Below are positions 1 to 8,380 of a stretch of 64,000 nucleotides of DNA, one piece after another. The stretch lies in assembly GCA_036651815.1 (NCBI GenBank), contig JAVVXB010000013.1, forward strand, positions 6,792-70,791. Direction: 5' to 3'. Position 1 is the stretch's first letter, and the number at the start of each line of letters is the position of its first letter. This DNA is from JAVVXB01 sp036651815. GTDB taxonomy: Bacteria; Bacillota; Clostridia; Christensenellales; CAG-138. Below the pieces are notes generated by a model. It was not told where the DNA came from. It made no database searches and saw only the letters and a list, made by a program, of their open reading frames with translations. The translations under genes were made by a program, and so were the position numbers.

Positions 1-399
1 TTGGGCAAGCGGCGCGATACCAAGCTGGTTTAAGGCGTACATTGCGTATTCTTCTTGGGGACGCTTTGGTGAAGAAAACGGACCTAGCAGATGCGTCGTA
101 CCCATCAGAACCATTTCGAACACTGTATAGTTGAACGATTGTCCGTGAGATTGCGGGATATATGCAATTTTATGCGCAAGTAGGCGTGGAGAGAGATTCT
201 TAACCTCCTCATGATCGATGCAGATACTACCCGAATAGCCGGGCAACAGACCCAGAATACAACGGAATAGCGTGCTTTTTCCAACACCGTTAGGACCAAG
301 CACGGATACCAGCTGCCCGGATTTCACATCGAAGCAGACCCCTTTCAGCACGGAATGCGTTCCATAACAGAAGCTTAAATCGTTTGCCTGTATGCTCAC
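1..399 (-). CDS. ABC transporter ATPase (FepC/FhuC/BtuD type), partial
   Basis: ATP-hydrolysing subunit of an importer for iron-siderophore, heme or cobalamin. Only the N-terminal 133 codons lie in the window; the gene runs off the left edge. Reading the minus strand gives a GTG start at 399 and a Walker A motif GPNGVGKST near residue 40, followed by a Q-loop segment YIPQS near residue 88. The start GTG overlaps the TGA stop of the permease gene upstream (GTGA), a sign of translational coupling. The permease family next door (FecCD) supports the importer assignment. The substrate cannot be told because no binding protein is visible here. The Walker B and signature motifs lie outside the window. 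Confidence 0.88.
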   Translation of the reverse strand, partial: MSIQANDLSFCYGTHSVLKGVCFDVKSGQLVSVLGPNGVGKSTLFRCILGLLPGYSGSICIDHEEVKNLSPRLLAHKIAYIPQSHGQSFNYTVFEMVLMGTTHLLGPFSSPKRPQEEYAMYALNQLGIAPLAQ

Positions 400-1469
400 A
401 ATGCATTCTCCCTTCTTGTGATGAGATAGATGAAGAACGGTGCACCGATAAATGCCGTCAGGATACCGATAGGGATTTCTGTTGCCAACAGATTTCGCGA
501 AATATTATCGACGAGTAATAGAAAAGCCGCACCCACGATCATTGTTGCTGGCAAGAGGTATTTGTAGTTACAGCCGATGATTTTTCGGCATAGGTGGGGG
601 ATCACAAGACCTACCCAGCCGATCATGCCGCTGACGGATACGCTTGCGGCTGTGATGAGCGTCGAACAGATGATGATGACAAATCGCAAAAGGGCGGTAT
701 GGATGCCCATCGCGTGCGCTTCATCATCGCCAAGCGTCAGAACATTGATCTGCCATCGCAGCATAAGCAACGGCATTACACCGAGTGCCATCGGAATGAT
801 CACAAAACCAATATCGGTCATACGTGCGCCGGACAGGCTACCCATGAGCCAGTAAGTGATTTCCGGTAGTTGATTGTTGGGGTCGGCTACGAGTTTGATG
901 TAGGAAGTGCCTGCCGAAAAAAGAGAACTGACCATGATTCCGGCCAGAATCAGATTCACCACACTGCGTCCAGGGGCATGTTGACCGATGAAATAGACAA
1001 TGCAAACGGTGATCAGACTTGAAACGAATGCGGAAAGCGTGATCATCCGGTTCGAAGCTCCCTGTAGAATTGCGAACGCCGCACCAAATGCTGCACCTGC
1101 TGACGCACCAAGGATATCCGGGGAAGCCATGGGGTTTTGGAATACACCCTGATAGGAAACACCTGCGACGGAAAGACAACAGCCCACAAGACAGGCCATT
1201 AGAATACGCGGCAAACGAATATTGAATATCACGGTTTCCATCTGCGTTGTCCAGGTTTGTGTGATAGGAAACAGTCTGCTCGGTAGAATACGGAACAATT
1301 CGTTCAACGGAACACCATATCTACCAAGGCTGAAGGATAATAGAAACAGAATCAACAGCATTCCAAAGAGCAACGCCAGACAACGTGCGTGTTTTTCGTG
1401 TGGCGTCGAATGAAACTGTTCACAATGGATGGGGCTGTTTTGTTTCTTGTTCGTCTGCATGCAAGTCAC
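396..1469 (-). CDS. FecCD/BtuC-family ABC importer permease
   Basis: Integral membrane permease of an iron-siderophore, heme or cobalamin ABC importer. The product is about 357 residues with roughly nine to ten hydrophobic segments. It carries family-typical stretches: NIRLPRILMACLVG near residue 80, the QNPMASPDILG loop near 110, and GMIGWVGLVIPH near 285. Length fits the family (330-350). The longest start is GTG at 1469; an in-frame ATG at 1460 is equally possible, as neither has a strong ribosome site. The ATPase gene follows with a 4-base overlap. The substrate-binding lipoprotein normally found with such pairs is not in this window. Confidence 0.9.
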   Translation of the reverse strand: MTCMQTNKKQNSPIHCEQFHSTPHEKHARCLALLFGMLLILFLLSFSLGRYGVPLNELFRILPSRLFPITQTWTTQMETVIFNIRLPRILMACLVGCCLSVAGVSYQGVFQNPMASPDILGASAGAAFGAAFAILQGASNRMITLSAFVSSLITVCIVYFIGQHAPGRSVVNLILAGIMVSSLFSAGTSYIKLVADPNNQLPEITYWLMGSLSGARMTDIGFVIIPMALGVMPLLMLRWQINVLTLGDDEAHAMGIHTALLRFVIIICSTLITAASVSVSGMIGWVGLVIPHLCRKIIGCNYKYLLPATMIVGAAFLLLVDNISRNLLATEIPIGILTAFIGAPFFIYLITRRENAL

Positions 1470-1491
1470 TTTCGCTCACCAAGGAGGAAAT

Positions 1492-1590
1492 ATGTATATT
1501 ATTATAATAGCATTGTTCTATCAAAAGAACAACGGACGATATTCAGCAATGCAGAATATAATATCAGCAATACAGAATATTCAATTGTAA
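1492..1590 (+). CDS. possible 32-residue leader ORF before the IclR gene
   Basis: A short open frame begins with ATG at 1492, eight bases after a full AAGGAGG site (1481-1487), and ends with TAA at 1588-1590. The predicted peptide is hydrophobic at its start (MYIIIIALF) and then polar. It has no recognisable family. The strong ribosome site is the only real argument for translation. Its second half lies in the direct repeats described separately, so the DNA may be an operator rather than a gene. Confidence 0.25.
   Translation: MYIIIIALFYQKNNGRYSAMQNIISAIQNIQL
1542..1580. promoter_or_regulatory. two direct repeats 21 bp apart, operator-like
   Basis: TTCAGCAATGCAGAATAT (1542-1559) and ATCAGCAATACAGAATAT (1563-1580) match at 16 of 18 positions. 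The 21-bp period is two helical turns. They lie between the divergent FecCD permease and IclR regulator genes, 66 bases before the regulator start. The spacing fits a dimeric regulator binding one DNA face, possibly IclR autoregulation; that role is inferred. Confidence 0.45.
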
Positions 1591-1645
1591 AGCATTACGA
1601 ATACTGATAAGATATATTAAACTGCTCGGAAGGGAGGCGCTATGC

Positions 1646-2437
1646 ATGGATGAAATCTGCGGGAAAGTGCAGTCGGTTACAAAAGCGATGAAACTGATCG
1701 ATTGTCTTGCAAAGGCAAAGCATGCGCTTACGCTGCAAGAATTGTCGCAACAGGCAGGATATCCAAAGAGCACTGCACATGCGCTGCTTTCCACACTGCG
1801 GGACTGCTCGTTTGTGGAACAATGGGATGATGGAAAGTATCGTTTAGGCATCCGCCTATTCGAGCTCGGCATGGTCGTGAGCGGTTCGTGGGACATATTG
1901 CCGCTTGCGCGCAACTATATACAGTCAATTGCAGCAGAAACCGGAGAACCGGTGCAACTGACAACACTGGATAAAAACGAAGTTCTCGTATTGGACACGC
2001 AAAATCCAAATACCGCGTTTCGTGTCGTTTTGAGTACGGGTTCGCGCTTACCATGCCATTGCACGGCGTCCGGCAAGGCCATGCTGGCATTTCTCCCACA
2101 AGCAAAAACAAAGAGTATCCTTCGTACAATTGAAATTTTTGCGTTTACGCCGCACACCATGACGGAGTCGGAACAACTGGAAGCCGAGTTGGCAGATGTA
2201 CGCCGCAGTGGCTTTGCTATCGAAAACGGTGAATACCGCATCGGCCTACGTGCTGTTGCAGCGCCGATCTTCGATGTGACAGGAACACCAAAATATGCAA
2301 TTAGCGTATATGGCATGTACCGTGGCATCAATGGCGAAGATTTTTTATTGGCGCAGCGGCTCGTGCAATCTACAGCAAGCGCTATTTCAAAAGAACTTGG
2401 ATATCGGGGCCGCAATTCTGAAAAAGCTGAAAGTTGA
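1646..2437 (+). CDS. IclR-family transcriptional regulator
   Basis: Predicted DNA-binding regulator of 263 residues. Residues about 5-65 form the IclR winged helix-turn-helix (TLQELSQQAGYPKSTAHALLS), and residues 80-250 form the effector-binding domain (SRLPCHCTASGKAMLAFL is typical). ATG at 1646 follows GGGAGG at 1632-1637. The esterase gene 53 bases downstream on the same strand is the likely target or partner, since IclR regulators often control a neighbouring catabolic gene. Spaced direct repeats just upstream could be its own operator. The effector cannot be read from the sequence. Confidence 0.9.
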   Translation: MDEICGKVQSVTKAMKLIDCLAKAKHALTLQELSQQAGYPKSTAHALLSTLRDCSFVEQWDDGKYRLGIRLFELGMVVSGSWDILPLARNYIQSIAAETGEPVQLTTLDKNEVLVLDTQNPNTAFRVVLSTGSRLPCHCTASGKAMLAFLPQAKTKSILRTIEIFAFTPHTMTESEQLEAELADVRRSGFAIENGEYRIGLRAVAAPIFDVTGTPKYAISVYGMYRGINGEDFLLAQRLVQSTASAISKELGYRGRNSEKAES

Positions 2438-2490
2438 CGGATAAAACGCGTCTGTTCAATTAATCGGTTTCAAAGAGGAAGGGGAATGCC

Positions 2491-3459
2491 GTGAAAGAAA
2501 AACGTTGCAAAACTGATGCGCAACTGCGCAGCTTTGGTGCTTTTATTCGACTTCTAAATCCATACTTTACAGAGAAGAAATTTCGTGTGTGCAATTGGGT
2601 TCTAGATCGGTTCCGGAAAGGGAAACACGTAAATGCAATTTGTTATGAGGAAAAATGGATTCTGCGGGAGGATGGAAGCCAACTGCGAATTTGCATCTAT
2701 CGCTCCCCCAAAGTGGAAAACGATGTTCCGGGTGTTTTGTGGCTGCATGGCGGTGGTTATGCCACCGGCATTCCAGAGCAGGACGACAGCTATGCGCAGC
2801 GGTTGATAGAGCGCAGCGGCTGCGTCGTTGTTGCACCAGATTATTGTCGCTCTGTTGATCGGCCTTATCCGGCGGCACTCATGGATTGTTATACTGCGCT
2901 GCTTTGGATGAAGGAACACAGTCCGATGCTAGGCATTCGCATCAATCAGCTGATGGTGGGCGGAGACAGTGCCGGCGGAGGATTGACGGCCGCGTTGACA
3001 CTCTACGCAAGAGACAATCAGGAAGTGGCCATTGCCTTTCAAATGCCGCTGTACCCAATGCTGGATGACCGGATGAATTCACCTTCCGCAATGGGAAACA
3101 ACGCGCCTGTGTGGAATTCCATTTCAAATGAATGCGGCTGGAAACTGTATTTAGGCAACTCATTTAAAACCGAGCAAGTATCTGCTTATGCCGCACCGGC
3201 TCGCGCAAAAAGCTTCCGAAATTTGCCGCCAACGGTCACCTTTGTTGGAGAACTGGAACCGTTCAGGGATGAAACAGTTTTCTATGTGAGAGCGCTTCGT
3301 GAGCAAGGAATTCCTGTTCAATTTGAATTATTTTCAGGCTGTTATCACGCTTTTGATCAGTGTGTTCCGAAAGCGGCGGTTGCCAAACGGGCAATTGAAT
3401 TTTTTCTGGATGCATATGAATATGCGGTACTTCATTATTTTGCTGAACAGCCAGAATAA
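2491..3459 (+). CDS. alpha/beta-hydrolase, HSL-type esterase/lipase
   Basis: Predicted cytoplasmic carboxylic-ester hydrolase of 322 residues in the hormone-sensitive-lipase (family IV) group. The oxyanion-hole motif HGGG is at residues 86-89, the nucleophile elbow GDSAGG has Ser160, and the catalytic histidine is His286 (CYHAF). The usual acid is Asp in a DPLRDE motif; here it reads EPFRDE, so Glu256 sits at the normal acid position with Asp260 nearby. GTG at 2491 is chosen because GAGGAAGGGG lies just before it. It follows the IclR gene on the same strand. The substrate is unknown. Confidence 0.85.
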   Translation: MKEKRCKTDAQLRSFGAFIRLLNPYFTEKKFRVCNWVLDRFRKGKHVNAICYEEKWILREDGSQLRICIYRSPKVENDVPGVLWLHGGGYATGIPEQDDSYAQRLIERSGCVVVAPDYCRSVDRPYPAALMDCYTALLWMKEHSPMLGIRINQLMVGGDSAGGGLTAALTLYARDNQEVAIAFQMPLYPMLDDRMNSPSAMGNNAPVWNSISNECGWKLYLGNSFKTEQVSAYAAPARAKSFRNLPPTVTFVGELEPFRDETVFYVRALREQGIPVQFELFSGCYHAFDQCVPKAAVAKRAIEFFLDAYEYAVLHYFAEQPE

Positions 3460-3609
3460 GCCACGATACATGGCGGGTTAGCATTGACGACATGCTGGAG
3501 TGGATAAAAAATTACGTGCAAACGTTGGTCTCACCACGAAAGCTAGATTTGACATCGACTCAAATACGATCTGTAAAACATGAGAATGGTCAAGGTGCTA
3601 TGGAACTGG

Positions 3610-4284
3610 CTACCGTTTACTTTCGTTGGGCAAGCTGACGATGGGGCTATTTTCAAAAATCTCATGTGCGTGTTTATCCAACCACCGGGTGTGCAACATC
3701 ATATATACACCGATAGAGGCTGCGCCGCCGCCAAAAACGATGCCCGTCAACCCGTTGATGTGGGACGCATCCCCCGTGTAGAAAAAAGAAATAATCGCAA
3801 TCTGCGTCAAAACAAGGCATGTTAAATTGGATGCAAGGTTTGTAAGGCGGATTGCTTCTGGTATAGGCGCTTTTGACTTTCTTGCGGTGTTGGAACCTTT
3901 GATGTTCAATATAATTTCGGTAAACGTAAACACCGCAATCGCAATGGCAATTTTCATGGGATAACGTGTAGTCGATCCGACAATGAACAAGCGAACGGAA
4001 TAAAGCATATAGACCAGTCCCGAGATGAGAACCAACACACCAACGGTACGATAGCACGAGCATTGTACCTTTCGGCTTTGATGAATCGACTTGAGGCAAA
4101 GAAATCTCGCCAATCCCATTCCTACGCTGAAGAATGAGTTGATGAACAGAAAAATGGATTGTGTGAAGATTCCAACTACGAACTTTCCTACCGCCAATAC
4201 AATGTCCTTGCAAACGGAAAGCCGCGTAAATAGTCCCATTCGTTTTAGTTGTTTTTCTGTCATTGCTGCTTCGCTCATTTTCAT
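3610..4284 (-). CDS. multi-pass membrane protein of unknown function
   Basis: A 224-residue protein with about six predicted membrane helices (near residues 25-60, 82-105, 113-130, 148-170 and 178-197). I do not recognise the family. The N-terminal part, with KDIVLAVGKFVVGI then SIFLFINSFFSVG, vaguely recalls the first two helices of cation-diffusion-facilitator proteins, but the metal-binding Asp/His residues of that family are not evident. The start at 4284 is tentative; ATG at 4278 is also in frame and neither has a good ribosome site. It stands alone, with no gene partners on its strand. Confidence 0.6.
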   Translation of the reverse strand: MKMSEAAMTEKQLKRMGLFTRLSVCKDIVLAVGKFVVGIFTQSIFLFINSFFSVGMGLARFLCLKSIHQSRKVQCSCYRTVGVLVLISGLVYMLYSVRLFIVGSTTRYPMKIAIAIAVFTFTEIILNIKGSNTARKSKAPIPEAIRLTNLASNLTCLVLTQIAIISFFYTGDASHINGLTGIVFGGGAASIGVYMMLHTRWLDKHAHEIFENSPIVSLPNESKR

Positions 4285-4895
4285 GGTTTATTTGGGTATA
4301 TTTCCAATTTTCCCGAAAAGTGTTTTTCAATATTTTTTTGCCGTTTTGCACGCATATCCTAAATAGTATCGTCAAGAAATAAATACAAAACAGCCAGACA
4401 GAGAGCGAGTTTCCGCAAAGTTTAAGATAGCAATCGCGGGCATACCAAAATAACTCTTCTTTGCGTTAGGGTATTCATTCGGAGTCGATTCTAATACAGA
4501 GGCGCAGTCATATGCTGATGGTTCAGCTTGGTTTCCAATTTGTTCACTGCTGCCGATTCCTAGGGACTCACTAATGAAATCAAGCATCGCAAATCATGGC
4601 ATCATAGAAAAATGTATGGTCACCGTTTTTCTCTTGCAGAATGTTTGCAGATTCTTGGCTTGTTGAGCATGACATGAAAGATAAAAACAAATGGCACTTT
4701 TCATCGTAAATCTATTGTTTTTATCATGAATTCCATGTTTGCACAATACCTGCTATCCGAAAAGGTCAGCTGATGCATGGTCTGCGCACACTGTGCTTCT
4801 TTTGATGATAGCATGAATTGCGATGCTTGCTTTCATCAGTAAATCCCGTGAAACACGGCCGTTTATTGCAACGGGCTGGATGCGATTGCATATTG
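4285..4895. other. intergenic stretch without a recognised gene
   Basis: About 610 bases between the unknown membrane protein gene and the YccF gene. A 71-codon frame on the minus strand (4372-4587) is open but has no ribosome site or family resemblance. I saw no RNA gene, riboswitch or transposase fragment. Confidence 0.5.
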
Positions 4896-5258
4896 CTACC
4901 CGATAACAGCGGAACCAAATGGCATGAGCGCTAGTTTAGCAAACTTGAAGCATTGCTTTCCAAACGGAATTCCGATGATTGTCACGCAGAATACAGCACC
5001 AATTACAAGCGCTAACGTGGCCAGTCCAACGCCGCTGACTGTCAACCATAAAACATTCAGTAGCAGGGAGGTAACGCCACCACCAAACTGGATTTCCTTA
5101 CCAAAGGGGAAGAAAGCCAGCTTAGCGAATTTAAAGCACTGTACACCCCAGGGAATTCCGATGATCGTGATGCACCACAAAACGCCGGCGATTGTCCAGC
5201 CCAAGCCAATCCAGAGTCCGCAAAGAATAAACCAAAAAAAATTACCAATTAATTTCAT
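4896..5258 (-). CDS. YccF-domain inner membrane protein
   Basis: Small membrane protein of 120 residues made of two tandem YccF (DUF307) repeats. Each repeat is a hydrophobic hairpin followed by a conserved IIGIPWG/IIGIPFG plus QCFKFAKLA(F/L)-PFG segment (near residues 30-50 and 92-115). ATG at 5258 is chosen because AGGAT lies just upstream and because the family begins here (MKLIGNFFWF); the open frame extends further upstream without homology. The biochemical role of the family is not known. It appears monocistronic. Confidence 0.85.
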   Translation of the reverse strand: MKLIGNFFWFILCGLWIGLGWTIAGVLWCITIIGIPWGVQCFKFAKLAFFPFGKEIQFGGGVTSLLLNVLWLTVSGVGLATLALVIGAVFCVTIIGIPFGKQCFKFAKLALMPFGSAVIG

Positions 5259-5830
5259 AGTATCCTCAAATCTGCAGCACTTAAAAATCTCACCCTCCTG
5301 CAGCACAACCAGACTGACATCGGAAGCGCACAGCGGTGCAATTTATTAAGTATACCAGAAGAACGTACCATTGAAAATGATTATACCGCAAAAGTTGTGC
5401 TGAAGAACGCACGGCGAATGAAACGGCTTGTTCAGCATTGAAAATGATCAGGCATGATAGATTCGATCCATACGCCGCGCAGCATGATCAAAGGATGCAT
5501 CTGTTCTGCAGTTGATACGCATAATTGGGTGAGACGCATGGACACTGCACGATGTAGCGCGGATCCCATGCCGACTGTAGAAGGTGGGATAGATGGGAAT
5601 AAAAGCTTGAAACGGCGTAACTCCGCATGAATGCAGGCTTTATGTTTTGCCATTTTGCCGTTTGAAACAGGTTCAATAAACTGATATGGCTAAAAATAAT
5701 TGAAACGGGCAAGCAAATATGCCCTGATGAATGACAATTCGGCTCATAGAGGCAATTGCGCGTAGGAAAAGCAATGAATGCAGCAAGTCCGCAGATCCAA
5801 TCGAATGACAAAATCATGGAGATCCTGTCC

Positions 5831-5870
5831 TAGCTTAGCATACTGGTGCTTGTGCCAATATGCTAAGCTA
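5831..5870. repeat. inverted repeat with perfect 12-bp arms
   Basis: TAGCTTAGCATA at 5831-5842 is the exact reverse complement of 5859-5870. After one mismatch the stem continues with TGG/CCA around a short loop. No T-run follows on either strand, so it is not a standard terminator. It may be a structured RNA element, a protein site or the end of a lost mobile element. Confidence 0.6.
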
Positions 5871-6110
5871 AAGATTTGGCATTTGTCAGACACCATGCCA
5901 AATAAGGATTTTTTCCTTTTATGGGTGGGTTGGATTATACGATTATTACTGCCATATTGGCGGGTATTTAGCTTTCCAATTATTGAAAGATCGGCGCAAT
6001 GCTGACGGTCAGTTTAAACATCGTATGGCTCGCGTATGCTGCAATATGCATCAATGATAACTACAACGCCTAAAAAGGGCTGAGAATGCCTCTGCCTATA
6101 ATTGGTGGTA

Positions 6111-6130
6111 TCATTATTTTGAAATAATGA
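6111..6130. repeat. 20-bp palindrome after ppx
   Basis: TCATTATTT and AAATAATGA (6111-6119 and 6122-6130) are perfect reverse complements around TG. It lies 28 bases past the ppx stop codon. With such a short centre it suits a dimeric protein site better than an RNA hairpin, but a weak terminator role for the minus-strand genes is possible. Confidence 0.45.
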
Positions 6131-6157
6131 TGGGACTGCGCAATTGTGGGGTGCCAG

Positions 6158-7027
6158 TCAAACTTGCAATCCTTCAAATGTACGGATGGCGAATCCTTCC
6201 AAGCCATCGGCATCACTGACGCGAAGTTGATCTGCCTGAACGCAGTCCATCACATAGATTAAAATTGCGCCGCCCTGTAAAATCACATCATGACGATGAT
6301 CTAGCAGAGGGTGGCGCGCACGCGCATCGCCCAAAGAGGAGAGCTGACGCAGAACCTTCAAGAGTGAATTCCGGGTAAGGATTGCATTCTGAACGATAGA
6401 TTCGTCATAGACCGTCAGGCCGAGAACGTAAGCGCACAGCGTCGTGATGGTTCCGCCGACGCCTGTCCAAACGGGTTGTGACACATTGGATAGCGTGGAA
6501 AAGACATTATTCAACGTGGAAGCAAGGCTGGATTGGATTTGTTCCAGTGTGCCTTCAATGCTTAGGTCGCGGGCACGTACGCATCCCAAAGGGTAACTAT
6601 GGCAAAAGTCAGGGGTAATTATCTGGGTGCTACCACCACCGATATCAATCATGCCGCCACGGTTGCCCGTTGCGGCCAGATAGGCGTTGCACGCTTCCTG
6701 TTCACCGGACAGGATGAAAAGCCGGTCTCCAATGATTGCACAGATTTCAGTTGAGAATGCATCGCGGTTCACGGCATCACGTACAGCGCTTGTTGCGTAG
6801 GCGTAGACGGGTAGTCCGTCATCTTTGCAATGATTGGCAAACTGCCGAATTACGCCAAGCGATTGCTCCATGCGAGACTTGGAAAGGAAATTGGTTTCCA
6901 CCAGACCTTCAGCCAGTCTTGTTGTAAAAACTTGTTTCTCAGAAAAGGCAAATGAATCATCAACTCGTTCGGCTGTCATTGTACGTATGGAATTGCTCCC
7001 AATATCGATGCAGGCAATTTTTTTCAT
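6158..7027 (-). CDS. ppx: Ppx/GppA-family exopolyphosphatase
   Basis: Predicted phosphatase acting on polyphosphate or on guanosine pentaphosphate, in the actin-like ATPase superfamily. The 289-residue product has the N-terminal phosphate-binding motif CIDIGSNSIRT (residues 5-15), the YATSAVRDA segment near 77-85, and the second phosphate loop MIDIGGGSTQII near 125-136. It covers only the Ppx-GppA core and lacks the C-terminal HD-like domain of long exopolyphosphatases, as is common in Gram-positive bacteria. It overlaps divIC by 4 bases and ends the yabP-yabQ-divIC-ppx operon. Which substrate it prefers cannot be read from sequence. Confidence 0.88.
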   Translation of the reverse strand: MKKIACIDIGSNSIRTMTAERVDDSFAFSEKQVFTTRLAEGLVETNFLSKSRMEQSLGVIRQFANHCKDDGLPVYAYATSAVRDAVNRDAFSTEICAIIGDRLFILSGEQEACNAYLAATGNRGGMIDIGGGSTQIITPDFCHSYPLGCVRARDLSIEGTLEQIQSSLASTLNNVFSTLSNVSQPVWTGVGGTITTLCAYVLGLTVYDESIVQNAILTRNSLLKVLRQLSSLGDARARHPLLDHRHDVILQGGAILIYVMDCVQADQLRVSDADGLEGFAIRTFEGLQV

Positions 7028-7479
7028 TGAATAATAACAGGCTCCGCGTCGCCATCCTTTTGCTTAGGTGTGAGCTTTGGAACGGGGGTTGGCAAGGGCG
7101 TGCTGGTTTGATCGGGATTGATGGATGGCTGCGGCACATCCGTTGGCGTTAGCGTGGATAGCGGAGACTTGGTTGTGACGGTATCATCGTAGAACTTGAT
7201 ATCACTTGGAAAGACAAAACCGAGTTTTTCCCGCGCATACTGTTTGATATAATCTGTGGTTTGCATATATTCAAGCATGCGGTCAAGGCGTTCCTCTTCG
7301 ATCTTGAGCGTATCTAACTTCGTCTGCAATTTAGCTTTTTCATCCTCAATGGATCCCAGCTTGGTCTGCTGAGACAGATACACGCCGCCAAGCACAAAGA
7401 ATGCCAGCAGAAAGAATAACAAAATATAGCGGGGTCGAATGAAGAACCCCGATTTTTCGGGCACTGTTTTTTTTGACAT
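7024..7479 (-). CDS. divIC: septum formation protein, DivIC/FtsB family
   Basis: Bitopic division protein of 151 residues. A short cytoplasmic tail is followed by one membrane helix (about residues 16-36), a coiled coil rich in Lys/Glu (40-75), and the family end motif YIKQYAREKLGFV near residues 78-90. A Pro/Thr-rich tail of about 50 residues follows (PTDVPQPSINP, then TPLPTPVPK), longer than in Bacillus DivIC. In the family it pairs with FtsL and DivIB at the septum. Its place after yabQ matches the conserved yabP-yabQ-divIC order. It overlaps ppx by 4 bases. Confidence 0.88.
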   Translation of the reverse strand: MSKKTVPEKSGFFIRPRYILLFFLLAFFVLGGVYLSQQTKLGSIEDEKAKLQTKLDTLKIEEERLDRMLEYMQTTDYIKQYAREKLGFVFPSDIKFYDDTVTTKSPLSTLTPTDVPQPSINPDQTSTPLPTPVPKLTPKQKDGDAEPVIIQ

Positions 7480-7498
7480 GCATTCAATATAGCACAGA

Positions 7499-7819
7499 TC
7501 AGCTTAAAAAGGGATGAATGCGTGTGCGTTTCACAATCATTTTACAAATATGCCATCCAAATGCCCACTGTTGTATCGACGCTCCGGCAGCCATAACAAA
7601 AAAACCGTACACCCTCAAAGCGCCTCCTGTTACCAGATAGAACACCGTCATGCTGACCAAGCCGAATAAAAGACCGAACAGGGTGTCCAACAGATGGGCG
7701 ATAAAGCGACTTTTGCATAATAATCGGAAAACGCGCAAAACATCATAAAGTATGCCGAGAACAATGCCGGCATACAGGAAAGCAAGCAATGCATAACCCT
7801 GAGAAAGCGTGTTATTCAT
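7499..7819 (-). CDS. yabQ: sporulation cortex protein YabQ
   Basis: Membrane protein of 106 residues with about three hydrophobic segments, matching the YabQ family needed for spore cortex formation in Bacillus. The family pattern of an N-terminal helix followed by GILYDVLRVFR near residues 22-32 is clear. It sits seven bases after yabP and before divIC, the order seen in Bacillus. Expression in the mother cell is expected from the family; I could not identify a convincing sigma-E promoter in front of yabP. Confidence 0.88.
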   Translation of the reverse strand: MNNTLSQGYALLAFLYAGIVLGILYDVLRVFRLLCKSRFIAHLLDTLFGLLFGLVSMTVFYLVTGGALRVYGFFVMAAGASIQQWAFGWHICKMIVKRTRIHPFLS

Positions 7820-7825
7820 CGTTTT

Positions 7826-8119
7826 TCAGCGGAGTACTCGCCCGAACAGTCCTCGTTTTTCAGTTTCCGGCGGCTCGTAATCCAGCGCCAGCAATTCTCC
7901 CTCGATGGAAATCTGTCCATCCTCTAGGTTGAGCTTGTTCAGATGCAGATTGTTGCCAGCGATGTTTAGCGGACCGGCTTCCGTGAGCAAAACAGCATCC
8001 TGTTCATTAAAACTTACAACGTCCATCACACCGGTGATGCTAATGCGCATGCGATTGTCGATATGAATGCTGTGCGCCCGCGGACGCAGCTTTGTCAGGT
8101 CGGGTTCTCTTCGTTCCAT
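7826..8119 (-). CDS. yabP: sporulation protein YabP
   Basis: Predicted 97-residue YabP-family protein, a soluble all-beta protein needed for cortex assembly in Bacillus. The core ISITGVMDVVSFNEQ-VLLTEAG (about residues 29-52) and GNNLHLNKLNLEDG (58-71) match the family, which also includes YqfC. ATG at 8119 is preferred because GGGGGAT lies just upstream; the open frame extends upstream without family resemblance. It is the first gene of the minus-strand operon and diverges from rho. Confidence 0.88.
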   Translation of the reverse strand: MERREPDLTKLRPRAHSIHIDNRMRISITGVMDVVSFNEQDAVLLTEAGPLNIAGNNLHLNKLNLEDGQISIEGELLALDYEPPETEKRGLFGRVLR

Positions 8120-8211
8120 GGATAATCCCCCTGTCGTAGTTTGCGGTTTATAGTGTATTATTACGCTGAAAAGACAGCGCATATGACTGCATGTAAAAAT
8201 GTTGTAAAACC

Positions 8212-8220
8212 TTTGTCGAA
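8212..8220 (+). promoter_or_regulatory. candidate Spo0A box
   Basis: TTTGTCGAA matches the core of the Spo0A recognition sequence (TGTCGAA) exactly. It lies between the divergent yabP and rho genes, 36 bases before the rho -35 element. A 7-base match can arise by chance, so this is only a candidate. Confidence 0.35.
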
Positions 8221-8255
8221 GGCTGGGAATTACTGGAAAATAAGCCCGAATCCGC

Positions 8256-8284
8256 TTGACAAAAACTGGTTCAGACGGTATGCT
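8256..8284 (+). promoter_or_regulatory. sigma-A type promoter of rho
   Basis: TTGACA at 8256-8261 and TATGCT at 8279-8284 are separated by exactly 17 bases. The -35 is perfect and the -10 matches at four of six positions. It lies about 97 bases before the rho start, leaving a leader of about 90 bases. Confidence 0.65.
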
Positions 8285-8380
8285 TACACAATCAAAATAA
8301 ACATATCCGACCGAACGCATATGTGCGGATCTTATGTGGTATTGAGATTAATTAGGTTCCAAAGAGAGGAGTATCCATAA

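Larger units (their letters stand above)
5259..6157. other. 900-base gene-poor region
   Basis: No frame here resembles a known protein. Several short overlapping frames on both strands (for example 109 codons on the minus strand, 5488-5817) lack good ribosome sites and look like chance or decayed sequence. The region holds two clear inverted repeats, listed separately at 5831-5870 and 6111-6130. No tRNA or riboswitch was recognised. Confidence 0.5.

Noticed and set aside
5488..5817. 109-codon minus-strand frame in the gene-poor region
   Set aside because: Only a weak ribosome site and no recognisable motif; left as non-coding.
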